A stretch of DNA of 33,944 bases, taken from positions 1 through 33,944 of the forward strand of contig JABDKH010000281.1 in the NCBI GenBank assembly GCA_013002345.1, written 5' to 3'. This document shows, in pieces, positions 8,499 to 16,944 of the stretch. This DNA comes from Rhodothermales bacterium. GTDB taxonomy: Bacteria > Bacteroidota > Rhodothermia > Rhodothermales > JABDKH01. The position numbers and the translations under genes are program-made. The first letter of the stretch is position 1. Each line of letters starts with the position of its first letter. The notes below the pieces were generated by a model that saw only the letters and a list, made by a program, of their open reading frames with translations, ran no database searches and was not told the origin of the DNA.

Positions 8499-9131
8499 AT
8501 GCAGGTGGCCGAACTACACAGGCCACTCCTTGACCGCTACCCTGCCGCCGGAACGATTCGGGAAATTTTGGAGACCCAGGCTCGCACGTTACTCGTCGGT
8601 CATCACGAGCGCGATCATCGAGTGTGCGTGCAGCTGAAGAACTGGCACCCGCAACTCGTCGGCCGTCCCGCAGCGGAGATTCTGCAAGCCGATATCGGAC
8701 TCGCAGATATGAGACTGGCCGTCGCTCGTGAGCACGGCTTTGACAGCTGGCACGAAGTTACGGCCGGCGACTTCAGGCTCGACAAGCCGTTCGAACATGC
8801 CGCAACCGCCGTTGTGACGGGCGATACCTTGACGCTCGAGCTGCTATTGAAGGATCGATCCCTCATCCACAGACGCTCACGCTACGGACACCGGGCGACT
8901 CTACTGCACTACGTCGCAGCCAACGGAGTGGAGACGTGGCGCCAGACGGTGCCGTCCAACGCTGCAGATATCGCTCGGACGCTGATCGCCGCAGGAGCCC
9001 GACCAGACGCGAAAGGTCGCTTCTATGGAGACGACGTGACGACGGAAGATCTCGTGACTACAAGCGCGCACCCGGCCGCCGCCGGTGTTGCAGGTTTAAT
9101 CCTGGAAGCTTTGCGCTCTGCAAATGCGTGA
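8499..9131 (+). CDS. Ankyrin-repeat-like protein
   Basis: From the ATG at 8499 the product has 210 residues. The N-terminal half contains 'DMRLAVAREHGFDSWHEV', a phrase typical of bacterial ankyrin proteins that begin with a helical capping region. The C-terminal half holds two or three degenerate ankyrin units: 'FEHAATAVVTGDTLTLELLL', 'ATLLHYVAANGVE', and 'ADIARTLIAAGARPD'. Ankyrin repeats are protein-binding scaffolds, so the partner cannot be predicted. An in-frame TTG at 8469, 8 bases after the Smr-like gene, is an alternative start adding 10 residues; neither start has a clear ribosome binding site. The gene ends convergently, 21 bases from the secreted protein gene on the other strand. 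Confidence 0.78.
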   Translation: MQVAELHRPLLDRYPAAGTIREILETQARTLLVGHHERDHRVCVQLKNWHPQLVGRPAAEILQADIGLADMRLAVAREHGFDSWHEVTAGDFRLDKPFEHAATAVVTGDTLTLELLLKDRSLIHRRSRYGHRATLLHYVAANGVETWRQTVPSNAADIARTLIAAGARPDAKGRFYGDDVTTEDLVTTSAHPAAAGVAGLILEALRSANA

Positions 9132-9152
9132 AGATCGCGCGCCCTCGAATCC

Positions 9153-9668
9153 TCACTTCTCTTTCTGCTTGTAGAGCCCGTCAAACGACGTGGTCCACGT
9201 CTCACCGTCATCGGCTGAAACTTCCCACAACTGACGGACCGTTCCATCCTCGTTGTCGAACCAGGTGATGCGGTTCTGCATCGTCGCTCCCGCTCGATTG
9301 ATCGACGACCCCTCGAGTATCATCTTTCCCTCGCTATAGTCGCCGGTCAGATACAGCGTCGTGCCGTTCCGCCAGACCCAGAACTGCTGCCACTTGCCAA
9401 GGGTCGGATTGAAGAAATTGTAACTCGAGCCCTTACTGCCGCCTGCGCCTTCCCAGTTCTCCTGGATCACGCAGCCATCAAGCATCGGCTCAATACGGTT
9501 GTGGCCGGCAAGTACACCGTTCGCTGTGACCACCCAGTCTCCTACCCAGAAATCGAATTCGTGGGCCCTCTCGGAGCTGCACGGTCCCGTTGTTTGCGCA
9601 CTCGCGGACGACGCACCCAGTACGAAGAGTGAGAATGAGATGATGAGAAAACGCGAAAGGGTGTTCAT
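9153..9668 (-). CDS. Secreted DUF1579-like protein
   Basis: The 171-residue product has a clear signal peptide ('MNTLSRFLIISFSLFVLGASSASA', cleavage near residue 25). The mature domain starts with 'HEFDFWVGDWVV', includes 'GCVIQENWEG' and 'GKWQQFWVWRNGTTLYLTGDY', and ends 'GETWTTSFDGLYKQK'. This is the pattern of DUF1579-type proteins, small beta-barrel folds related to lipocalins whose function is unknown; the family usually carries a signal peptide. The frame stays open far upstream to 10217, but the signal peptide ATG at 9668 is the obvious start, and the upstream part is antisense to the amidotransferase gene. Confidence 0.85.
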   Translation of the reverse strand: MNTLSRFLIISFSLFVLGASSASAQTTGPCSSERAHEFDFWVGDWVVTANGVLAGHNRIEPMLDGCVIQENWEGAGGSKGSSYNFFNPTLGKWQQFWVWRNGTTLYLTGDYSEGKMILEGSSINRAGATMQNRITWFDNEDGTVRQLWEVSADDGETWTTSFDGLYKQKEK

Positions 9669-9900
9669 GACCGGTACCGTGTGAGACAAATGATGGCTTG
9701 CGGTCCGGCCCAAAGCACGTGCCGCCGTTTGGCCGTAGTTACCTGATTTGGACGATACGTGCAAGGGTAATTCGGACGAACTGCAGAACGGTTCGATGCT
9801 GCGGGCATCATGCGTTGAGGCGAGATCTGCGGAGGAACTTCTTACCGACCGTTGGTTCGAATGCCCTTTCCGATACCCACTATAGATCGGTGAGTGACCC

Positions 9901-10602
9901 GTGACTGGAGACCGCCCACACATCGGCATTACGACTTCTCTGAACGAAGGCGAACAACGTCTTGACAGGCGGTATGTGACCGCCGTTGAGCGCGCCGGCG
10001 GCCTGCCGGTCATTCTTCCGATGACGAATTCCACCGCTCTCTTGCGCCGCATCGCCGAGGGCCTCGACGGCCTCGTAGTTCCGGGCGGTCCCGCAATCAC
10101 CATTGGCCTGGTCGGTAGCCTGCCGGACGACCTTCCGGACGTGCTTATGGTCCGAACGCGCTCCGACACGACGATTCTGGAAGCCGTTCTCGCCGCGCAT
10201 CGACCAGTCCTCGGCATTTGCTACGGCATGCAACTGATCAATGCCATATCCGGAGGGACCATCTACGCAGATGTTCAGAACCAGGTGGAAGGGACACAGG
10301 CGCATTCCGAAAAACGTGGAGCAACGGATCACCCTGTAGGCGTCGAACCGGGAAGCGTACTCGCCCGAACAATCCGGCCCGGGATGTCGGTAAACACGTA
10401 TCACATCCAGGCCATCGCCTCCGTCGGCGAAGGACTGACGGCCACCGCATTCGCGCCCGATGGCGTGATTGAGGCGGTCGAAAGCAGTGACGGACAGATC
10501 GTCGGTGTCCAGTTCCACCCCGAGAAGATGGGTGACAACGGAATGGCGCTTTTTAGCCACCTTGTGGAGCGAGCTCTGGACACTAAAAAACTTCGGGCAT
10601 AA
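9901..10602 (+). CDS. Gamma-glutamyl-gamma-aminobutyrate hydrolase family (peptidase C26, PuuD-like)
   Basis: The 233-residue product is a class I glutamine amidotransferase-type hydrolase. The nucleophile is Cys107 in 'GICYGMQ', and the His206/Glu208 pair is in 'VQFHPEK'. The oxyanion region 'VVPGGP' is at residues 59-64. The PuuD family cleaves gamma-glutamyl amides such as gamma-glutamyl-GABA in putrescine breakdown, but homologues with other substrates are common. No putrescine genes are nearby, so the substrate is not assigned. The start is a GTG with GGTGAG 6 bases upstream. The 232-base gap to the divergent gene at 9668 probably holds promoters for both. Confidence 0.9.
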   Translation: MTGDRPHIGITTSLNEGEQRLDRRYVTAVERAGGLPVILPMTNSTALLRRIAEGLDGLVVPGGPAITIGLVGSLPDDLPDVLMVRTRSDTTILEAVLAAHRPVLGICYGMQLINAISGGTIYADVQNQVEGTQAHSEKRGATDHPVGVEPGSVLARTIRPGMSVNTYHIQAIASVGEGLTATAFAPDGVIEAVESSDGQIVGVQFHPEKMGDNGMALFSHLVERALDTKKLRA

Positions 10603-10764
10603 ACGCATGACTTCGCTTTTTCACCGTAATTGCTTATTGTAATCCGTCCAGTTAGAGGGCGTACAACCGTCCGACGGGCCCACGGCGACCGTACACTTCG
10701 CCAGATTTCTCGCCTCAGGTAAATTCGTGGGCCTTATTGGACGCCTAGCAATCAAGTCACGGAC

Positions 10765-12609
10765 ATGGGTAAGAACGGGCTCGAGTACCAGGCACGCCGC
10801 GGGGAAGTGCTACGTGGAATCCGCATTGCCGGAACGGCGGGGGCCATTGTCATGCTGTTTACCGCGGGTCTCATGGGCAGTGATGCCCTTGCCGTGTTGG
10901 CGCAGACTTTCGGTATCGAACCTGTCGCGATCAAGGCCCCTGGCGCTCCTGTCGAACGTACTGACGACGTGCCGGTCCAGGGTATCGTTCTGACCGACCT
11001 CGAACACCATCCGGACGTCCTTCATGCAGATTACTTTCGCCCCGCCGATGGTGATCCGTCTGCCGTCGTGCCGGCTGGCATCGCGCAGTCATTCAGACAA
11101 CTCCTGACGATGTACAAGTTCCGGCAGGCTGTTGATGACAACTTCACCGCCCGGGCGTATAGCGTGGAATCAGGAGACGTACTCAAGGTTGCGTCACTTG
11201 AGGAGGACCGCGAGCAATTCGCTGCAACCGGCAGTGCTGATTGGCAAATTGTTGACCGAAAACGGAGACGCCTGACAAGTACGCTTGTGGACGATCTGGT
11301 GACTGAAGGCAACGTGCGGAACGACATCCGCGTCAGATGGGGCAGACGCAACCAGGTTGTCGAAGCTCGGGATCGTGAAGCAAGTTACCTCGAGCATGAG
11401 ATCCGGCTCGCCAGCCATCATGGATTGAGCCTGCTTGCAACAGAGATCGGAACTGTCGAGACGTTCAACAACGATCGACTCGTGTCGCGTGTGGGTGCGC
11501 GGAGCCGCTACCAGATGATGCCGGCCATGCTCCGAGCGCGGGGCGTACACCACTACCGTTTACGAACCCGCGCGGGGACCAACCTCGACGTCCGGGAAGA
11601 GTGGCACCCGATGATCACAATGCAGGCCGCCTTCGTTGTCGTTCGAGCATACAGCAATGCCGTCGGCCACGAGATACCCGGGCTCTCGGCATACCATACG
11701 GGACCGTACAATATTTTTCGCGTCTATCGTGAGTATCTAACCTCTGAAGGAGATCAGTTTGGACCGTCGACTAACGTCGTCACCGGCTACCTGTGGGCAC
11801 TTACCGACGGCTTCGAGCAGGTCTCGAAAAAATCATCATTCAAGAATTACTCTCGGGGCTACGTCCTGACACTGCACGCGTCCCTGCGCGCAACGGAGGA
11901 GATGGTGGCGGACACGACCGCCACGATATTCGCCGAGCAGATTCAGCTGCAGCCGGGCAACTCACTTTTCCTCAGTGAATTACTGCAGCACCTGGATGGT
12001 TCGGACGAGCGCGTCGCGTGGCGAGTTGCTCGTGACGAATCGCTGTACGAACGATTCAGGATTATGAACCCTCATTTCAAGTTGCCGCCCGAACGAACCA
12101 CAGGCTCAGTTCCCGAGGGAGGCGATGTGTTTCTCGTTGCAACCGCCACGGAGCAGAAGGAAACGGTGCGGTTCTTTCTCCCCCTGGGCGCCACGGCCGA
12201 GTTGATGTCACGCGGTGTTGAAGCGATCGACTACGACGCGACAATTCGCTACGATCGAAACACATTCGATACGACCCAAGAGCCGCATACCGTATGGGAC
12301 GAACTGTATGCTGCCCTCGTTGAGGATGTACGCACCTTCGGATTCACATTCGAGAACAGGGCGCGACTCGCGCAGATCGCCGATCACATGGAGGAGGCCG
12401 CGATGCTGTCCCCGTCTCTATACCGGCAGACGATGCGCGACGTAGTTCGGCTCCATGAGCGCGTCTGGGCCTCGGACCACTTTGCGCGACTCGCTCGCGT
12501 AGTCCCGGCAGCCAGAGGTCGACAGAGACTGGAAGCTCAGCCACCATCGCTCGTGACGGATGAACCATCGTTGCGTGTCGACTCCCTCGATACCGTCCCC
12601 GCCCGGTAG
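10765..12609 (+). CDS. Lytic-transglycosylase-like protein with N-terminal membrane anchor
   Basis: The 614-residue product has a hydrophobic segment at residues 21-46 that could anchor it in the inner membrane or act as a signal sequence. Residues 205-325 look like a lysozyme-fold SLT domain: 'GTVETFNN' with Glu232 in the place of the catalytic glutamate, 'SRVGARSRYQMMP' (residues 241-253, matching the usual S-xx-GA-xG-xx-Q-xMP), and 'SAYHTGPYNIFRVY' (residues 308-321, matching AYNxGPxxV). The motifs are divergent from the family consensus. The remaining 280 residues are helical with no recognised domain. It is followed after only 10 bases by the SxtJ-like membrane protein gene, so the two are almost certainly co-transcribed. 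A peptidoglycan-related function is inferred. Confidence 0.75.
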   Translation: MGKNGLEYQARRGEVLRGIRIAGTAGAIVMLFTAGLMGSDALAVLAQTFGIEPVAIKAPGAPVERTDDVPVQGIVLTDLEHHPDVLHADYFRPADGDPSAVVPAGIAQSFRQLLTMYKFRQAVDDNFTARAYSVESGDVLKVASLEEDREQFAATGSADWQIVDRKRRRLTSTLVDDLVTEGNVRNDIRVRWGRRNQVVEARDREASYLEHEIRLASHHGLSLLATEIGTVETFNNDRLVSRVGARSRYQMMPAMLRARGVHHYRLRTRAGTNLDVREEWHPMITMQAAFVVVRAYSNAVGHEIPGLSAYHTGPYNIFRVYREYLTSEGDQFGPSTNVVTGYLWALTDGFEQVSKKSSFKNYSRGYVLTLHASLRATEEMVADTTATIFAEQIQLQPGNSLFLSELLQHLDGSDERVAWRVARDESLYERFRIMNPHFKLPPERTTGSVPEGGDVFLVATATEQKETVRFFLPLGATAELMSRGVEAIDYDATIRYDRNTFDTTQEPHTVWDELYAALVEDVRTFGFTFENRARLAQIADHMEEAAMLSPSLYRQTMRDVVRLHERVWASDHFARLARVVPAARGRQRLEAQPPSLVTDEPSLRVDSLDTVPAR

Positions 12610-12619
12610 CACGACCCCG

Positions 12620-13057
12620 ATGATTCAAGCGATTCGGTCCGAACTCGCATTGCTCAATACCGAGCGAAAGGAGTTGCGCAAGTTCGGCTTCTTGATGGGA
12701 GGCGTCCTTTCGATAGTGTGCGGCGTCATACTGTGGAAGCGTGGTCTGCCGCCCACAACCCTCGCCATTATCATGGCGATCGGGGCTTCCGTCTTCCTGC
12801 TGATCGGCGCGGCTCTTCCGCGTGCCCTTCGGCCCGTCTACATCCTGTGGATGGCGCTGGCTGTCGTTCTCGGCTTCATTATGACGCGCGTCATCCTGAC
12901 GCTCGTGTTCTTCCTTGTCGTCACGCCCATCGGGTTGGTCATGCGGATGATCGGAAAAGACCCGCTGACAAAGGGCGCCGACGAATCCGCGGACACATAC
13001 TGGATCCCGCGGACCTACCCGACCAGAGACCGGAGCCGACTTCTGAAGTACTACTGA
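12620..13057 (+). CDS. SxtJ-like small membrane protein
   Basis: The 145-residue product contains four hydrophobic stretches between residues 23 and 115. It shows the pattern I associate with the SxtJ family: 'LRKFGFLMGG' at the start, 'ALPRALRPVYILWMALAVVLGFI' in the middle, 'TRVILTLVFFLVVTPIGLVMR' and 'GKDPLTK', and a closing 'TYWIPR'. SxtJ is named from a small protein of the cyanobacterial saxitoxin cluster; in many genomes it lies beside a carbamoyltransferase and small membrane proteins. None of these is present here; the partner is the lytic-transglycosylase-like gene 10 bases upstream. The function is unknown. The gene ends convergently with dnaG, 15 bases apart. Confidence 0.82.
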   Translation: MIQAIRSELALLNTERKELRKFGFLMGGVLSIVCGVILWKRGLPPTTLAIIMAIGASVFLLIGAALPRALRPVYILWMALAVVLGFIMTRVILTLVFFLVVTPIGLVMRMIGKDPLTKGADESADTYWIPRTYPTRDRSRLLKYY

Positions 13058-13072
13058 GCCGGGCCGAGGCAC

Positions 13073-14983
13073 TCAGGCTTTGGCGCCATGACCTGAAAGG
13101 AATTCACGGCTCTCGATCGATCGTCTGATGTTGACAAGCTTCATAAGTTCTTCCTGCGCCGCCCTTACGTCGCCTCCCTCCTCTACCCGCGTATAGATAC
13201 GCGCGCGCATTCGAACGATGGCATCGTCGACACGGTCCAGTTTGAGAAGCGTCATTGCGCTCGACGCCGATTCGTGAGAATCTTCGTCCAGCAGCGGGAC
13301 GCGAATGTTCTGCTTCTTTGCCCAGTTCTTCGACGCCTCGATCGTTCCAACCAGCACCTCCGCCGCCAGCTCCCGAGCCTCGTCGCCGTAGCTGCCGTCG
13401 AGCACCCTGTCCCGATCAACTCGACCGGCCTCGAACATCTGCATCAGAGCCGACGCAATTTCGCGGCTCGGACCCTCAGTGAATTCGTTAAGCGCCATGT
13501 GACTGAGGATGAACTCAACGAGCGGCGCACCATGACCGAGCATCAGTCGTAATAGCGTCTTCTCCTCGGGAAGTGGCTCGACAGCGGCAATCGCTCCGCT
13601 CTCATCGAGCGACGTCGCCTGATGCGAAGGACCGACAGAATCACCTGCCGGCATGGACTGCGCTCTCGCACCCCTCCGGCGACGGGAACCAGCCCGAATG
13701 CCGGCAAGCGCCTCGTGCAGCCTGATGTCCGGAACGCCCATGACAGCGCTCGCCCGTTTCAGATAGGTCTCTTGCAGCAGCGGGTCATCTATGACCGCAA
13801 TCGATTGCAGGACACCCCGCTGCAATCGAGCCACTGACTCGGGACTGTCGTCCAGTACCTGGCGCCCGTAGTCGTACTTGAATTGCACGAAGTCCTTGCG
13901 GTGCTCGCGGCCGTATTCACGGAACGCGTCTCCACCGGCCGACCGTGCATACGAGTCGGGGTCTTCTCCCTCCGGAAGCGTAACAACATAGACGGCCATC
14001 CCGCTTCCGAGAATCAAGTCGATACCGCGAACGGCCGCATTGGCGCCGGCCGAATCGGCGTCGAACAAGAGCACGATCTTCTTGCAGTACCGCTCCAGCA
14101 GAGCGATCTGTTCCTGCGCGAGAGCCGTCCCGCTCGATGCCACGACGTTCTCAACACCAACCTGGTGAAGAGAAACCACGTCTGTGTAACCCTCAACGAG
14201 AAATACCTCCTCGTGTCGTCGAATTTCCTGACGCGCCTGATAGAGTCCATACAGCACGCGACTCTTGTGGTATACCTTCGTTTCGGGAGAGTTGATATAC
14301 TTCGGCTGATCCGATTCCGGATGCAGAATCCGGCCACCAAAGCCCAGCACCTTACCGACGTGAGAAAGAATCGGGAACATGATGCGACCGCGAAACCGAT
14401 CGTAGTATCCCTCTCCTTCGTTTCGCGAAATCACGAGTCCCGCCTTCAGAAGCACGTCGTCCGACACACTGGCATCATTCGCGGCGCGACGCAAGCCTTC
14501 CCACGAGTCCGGCGAGAACCCCACGCCAAACTTTCGGATCGCCGCCTCGGTCATGCCGCGGTGTTCCAGATAGGAACGCGCCGGTGCCGCCTCGTCTGAC
14601 TTAAGTAGCGCGTCGTGAAAGAAGCGTGCTGCGAACCGCAGTGCGAAATGTATCGACTCGGCCTCCGATGTCTGCGACGGATCCTGGTCGGGCTCGGGGA
14701 TGTCGATGTTGGCTCGGGCGGCAAGAAGCCTGACAGCCTCGGGAAACTCCGACTTCTCCACCTGCTTCACGAACTGGAAAACATCGCCGCCGGCCGAGCA
14801 GCCAAAGCACTTGTAGATCTGCATGCGTGGATTCACATTGAAAGACGGCGTCTTCTCGTTGTGAAACGGACACAGACCTACGAAATTCGAACCCCGCTTC
14901 TTAAGGCGAACGTAATCACTGTCCACATCGACAATGTCGGATGCGGCTCGCACGTCCTCGATAATGTTTTCCGGTATGTGCAC
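13073..14983 (-). CDS. dnaG: DNA primase DnaG
   Basis: The 636-residue product makes the RNA primers for the replication fork and works with the DnaB helicase. The N-terminal CHC2 zinc finger is complete (Cys38, His41, Cys59, Cys62). The central catalytic core follows with 'YDRFRGRIMFPI', and the Toprim metal-binding residues are seen in 'VEGYTDV' (Glu264) and 'LLFDADSAGANA' (Asp308, Asp310). The C-terminal 200 residues, beginning after a polar linker at about 440-465, form the helicase-binding region ('EEKTLLRLMLGHG'). The length is within the normal range. The gene is not next to rpoD or rpsU as in many bacteria. The ATG at 14983 gives the standard 'IPENIIEDVRAASDIVDVI'-type start. Confidence 0.98.
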   Translation of the reverse strand: MHIPENIIEDVRAASDIVDVDSDYVRLKKRGSNFVGLCPFHNEKTPSFNVNPRMQIYKCFGCSAGGDVFQFVKQVEKSEFPEAVRLLAARANIDIPEPDQDPSQTSEAESIHFALRFAARFFHDALLKSDEAAPARSYLEHRGMTEAAIRKFGVGFSPDSWEGLRRAANDASVSDDVLLKAGLVISRNEGEGYYDRFRGRIMFPILSHVGKVLGFGGRILHPESDQPKYINSPETKVYHKSRVLYGLYQARQEIRRHEEVFLVEGYTDVVSLHQVGVENVVASSGTALAQEQIALLERYCKKIVLLFDADSAGANAAVRGIDLILGSGMAVYVVTLPEGEDPDSYARSAGGDAFREYGREHRKDFVQFKYDYGRQVLDDSPESVARLQRGVLQSIAVIDDPLLQETYLKRASAVMGVPDIRLHEALAGIRAGSRRRRGARAQSMPAGDSVGPSHQATSLDESGAIAAVEPLPEEKTLLRLMLGHGAPLVEFILSHMALNEFTEGPSREIASALMQMFEAGRVDRDRVLDGSYGDEARELAAEVLVGTIEASKNWAKKQNIRVPLLDEDSHESASSAMTLLKLDRVDDAIVRMRARIYTRVEEGGDVRAAQEELMKLVNIRRSIESREFLSGHGAKA

Positions 14984-15066
14984 TTAAGGCGAATGTCCTG
15001 ATGGGTGTCTTTTGGGAAGATGCGGAACCCGTCTCGCATCGTGGGCCACCTTGGAGGAACGGCGGA

Positions 15067-15186
15067 TCAGTCTACCTGACTCTGGTTCGATTCTTCAACC
15101 GGACCGACATCGGGCTTGTCCGAACACTGACATGCGCCGATACTGGAACACAGAAGAATGGTAACGAGCAGCAGCTTAGCTTTCAT
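15067..15186 (-). CDS. Very short lipoprotein (39 residues)
   Basis: I found this reading frame by translating the gap upstream of dnaG. It begins MKAKLLLVTILLCSSIGACQ, an excellent lipoprotein signal: two lysines, a hydrophobic core and the lipobox 'SIGAC' with Cys19. The mature part would be only 21 residues, ending 'VGPVEESNQSQVD', acidic and polar. There is no clear Shine-Dalgarno sequence. It lies 83 bases before dnaG on the same strand, so it might be co-transcribed with it. Short lipoproteins of this kind (entericidin-like in size) are usually missed by gene finders. It could also be a chance frame, although the match to a lipoprotein signal is better than expected by chance. Confidence 0.5.
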   Translation of the reverse strand: MKAKLLLVTILLCSSIGACQCSDKPDVGPVEESNQSQVD

Positions 15187-15310
15187 ACGATACTGGATTT
15201 TGGGTCGGAAATACGTTAACGCCTTCAATCTCGTATTCAATCACGGCTCTACCAAACTTTCACGTTCCTTAACAGGGGAAACGCTCCCTGCGAACATCTA
15301 ACGGCTCAAC

Positions 15311-15316
15311 CGGAGG
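15311..15316 (+). promoter_or_regulatory. Ribosome binding site deciding the GTG start of ppgK
   Basis: CGGAGG, 8 bases before the GTG at 15325. This is the best Shine-Dalgarno match in the window and confirms the non-ATG start. Confidence 0.8.
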
Positions 15317-15324
15317 CAGCTACT

Positions 15325-16080
15325 GTGGAAATACTCGGGCTGGATATCGGCGGATCGGGCATCAAAGGAGCCCCGGTCAACATCGAAACCGGAGAGTTGA
15401 CGGCGGACCGACACCGTGTTCGCACGCCGCAACCGGCGACACCCAAGAGAATCATCAAATCGGTCGAGAAACTCGTGTCGCATTTCGAGTGGGACGGTCC
15501 CGTCGGATGCGCGTTTCCAGCCCGGATTAAGCATGGAGTCGCCCGAACTGCATCAAACATCGACAAGAGCTGTGTCGGCTACGACATTGCCCGTGGCATG
15601 ACGGATCGGATCGGCAACCCGGTCTTCGTCGTAAACGACGCCGACGCTGCGGGAATCGCCGAGATGTCGTTCGGGGCGGGACGTGAGCATCATTCTCTGG
15701 TACTGGTCCTGACCGTGGGGACCGGTATCGGTTCGGCCATGTTCATGAACAGGATTCTCATTCCAAACACCGAGTTCGGGCATATTCGTGTTCGCGGGAG
15801 GAACGGAGAACGCTACGCAGCCGACAGCGCACGCAAGCGTGACAAGCTAACGTGGAAGAAATGGGCAAAACGCTTCCAGCACTATCTGGATCACATCGAA
15901 TTCCTGGTCGGTCCGGAACTGATTATCCTGGGCGGCGGAATCAGTAATCCTTCCAAGGCCAGTCACTACTTCGATTACCTGAAATCGGAAGGTGAACTCA
16001 AGATCGCGGAGTTGAGTAACCGGGCAGGTATCGTAGGAGCGGCCATGTATGCCGCTAATCGCCTGAAGGGTGGTTCTTAA
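15325..16080 (+). CDS. ppgK: Polyphosphate glucokinase (ROK family)
   Basis: The 251-residue product phosphorylates glucose to glucose 6-phosphate using inorganic polyphosphate (and usually also ATP). It has the ROK phosphate-binding loop '[13 protein letters not shown]' (residues 4-16), the catalytic aspartate in 'VNDADAAG' (Asp105), the second phosphate loop '[10 protein letters not shown]' (from residue 129), and 'NTEFGH' (Glu150, His153). It lacks the zinc-binding cysteines of sugar-repressor-type ROK kinases, as polyphosphate glucokinases do. The '[21 protein letters not shown]' type of segment and '[12 protein letters not shown]' near the end are typical of this group. The length is standard. 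The 3' end overlaps the TerB-like gene on the other strand by 26 bases. Confidence 0.93.
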   Translation: MEILGLDIGGSGIKGAPVNIETGELTADRHRVRTPQPATPKRIIKSVEKLVSHFEWDGPVGCAFPARIKHGVARTASNIDKSCVGYDIARGMTDRIGNPVFVVNDADAAGIAEMSFGAGREHHSLVLVLTVGTGIGSAMFMNRILIPNTEFGHIRVRGRNGERYAADSARKRDKLTWKKWAKRFQHYLDHIEFLVGPELIILGGGISNPSKASHYFDYLKSEGELKIAELSNRAGIVGAAMYAANRLKGGS

Positions 16081-16450
16081 CCCCCCAGAGCCGGGCTACG
16101 GTTGAAATAAATCCGGCTTCACCCGGAAATATCAGTCCGTCTGCAGAAGCGATGTCCGAAAGGTCGCGGACGACGTGCACGCGTTCTGCGGGTGATAGCT
16201 CTTCCCCGGCCGCGTGGATCGACGCGGTCAGCAGATCCGATCCGGCGCTCCCCAGGTATGCGAGCAGAGCACGCTGCATGATCCTCCCTACGTCCGCATC
16301 GTCGAGATCCGGATAGCGCGCGTGAAGAAGCTCGAGGATCCGTTCCTCCTCGATTCGGTCGATTTCACCGTCCCCGCCGTGCATGCAGGCGATATAGATG
16401 ATCGCCATGTCGTGCATGCTGGTCCAGGTTTCGTCCATCGGTTCAGCCAT
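16055..16450 (-). CDS. TerB-like protein
   Basis: The 131-residue all-helical product shows the two acidic loops of the TerB/DjlA-like fold: 'GGDGEIDRIEEERI' near residue 25 and 'ASADGLIFPGEAGFI' near residue 105. TerB-like domains, first described in tellurite resistance, often act as metal-sensing or protein-binding modules, and stand-alone copies are widespread with unknown roles. No ter genes are nearby, so tellurite resistance should not be inferred. The ATG at 16450 has AAGGGAAGGA directly upstream; the frame is open for 16 more codons but that extension is not supported. The C-terminal coding end overlaps ppgK by 26 bases in the convergent direction. Confidence 0.8.
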   Translation of the reverse strand: MAEPMDETWTSMHDMAIIYIACMHGGDGEIDRIEEERILELLHARYPDLDDADVGRIMQRALLAYLGSAGSDLLTASIHAAGEELSPAERVHVVRDLSDIASADGLIFPGEAGFISTVARLWGVKNHPSGD

Positions 16451-16764
16451 TGTCCTTCCCTTCTTGATGGGTGCCGCCGTCCGCCCTGGAGGAAGCAAAT
16501 TCCGTCAATCGCACTCATTTTCCTCTGAATAACCCCTTCATACGGGCCCAGGAGGTGATACGCGCGCCACTCATTAACGACCACTAATTAATCCGTCCTC
16601 TTTACGGAAACATCGATTGTGTGCCCGTTGGGGTGCTTCTACGTACGGTTCAGGCACCGGGAGCGGCCGCAAATCGATGCCAGGCGAAACATGACACGGG
16701 ACAGGCATCATCTTTGATACAGTACTTCATAAGAACTTCAATCAGTTTCGCCGGACCCACAGCC
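16451..16764. other. Divergent region without a recognised gene
   Basis: This 314-base stretch separates the TerB-like gene (minus) from the small membrane protein frame (plus). Short frames on both strands have no protein-like features. It probably contains promoters; no strong repeat or hairpin is seen. Confidence 0.45.
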
Positions 16765-16902
16765 ATGGACTACAACGTACAGGTTTCACAGACCCGCCGC
16801 GACAATCAGGGCAGCGTTCGACTCTCAATGGAAGTTGCTATGGTTATCGCCGCATTCGTCGGATTTGCCTTCGTGCTGGCGCTAGCCGCCAGGATGTTCT
16901 AG
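16765..16902 (+). CDS. Small single-helix membrane protein (45 residues)
   Basis: The product has a polar N-terminal half ('NVQVSQTRRDNQGSVRLS') and a C-terminal hydrophobic helix ('MVIAAFVGFAFVLALAARMF'), giving a tail-anchored layout. Third codon positions lean to G and C as in neighbouring genes, which favours a real gene. No family is recognised and no clear ribosome binding site is present. A GTG at 16621 in the same frame would add 48 residues, but that stretch looks random. It ends convergently, 42 bases from the SPOR lipoprotein gene. Confidence 0.48.
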   Translation: MDYNVQVSQTRRDNQGSVRLSMEVAMVIAAFVGFAFVLALAARMF

Positions 16903-16944
16903 ATCGCGGCTGACTGTGATCAAGCGCATCGCGCACCGTGGCCG

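Larger units (their letters stand above)
14984..15324. other. Divergent region between dnaG and ppgK
   Basis: Apart from the short lipoprotein frame at 15067-15186 and the ribosome binding site of ppgK, I see no gene or strong hairpin. It must hold the promoters for dnaG and ppgK. No consensus promoter could be placed with confidence. Confidence 0.5.

Noticed and set aside
9669-10217. Long upstream open extension of the DUF1579-like frame
   Set aside because: It is antisense to the amidotransferase gene, Arg/Ser-rich, and a clear signal peptide starts at 9668.
15001-15219. A 72-codon plus-strand frame upstream of ppgK
   Set aside because: It is antisense to the better-supported short lipoprotein and has no protein-like sequence.
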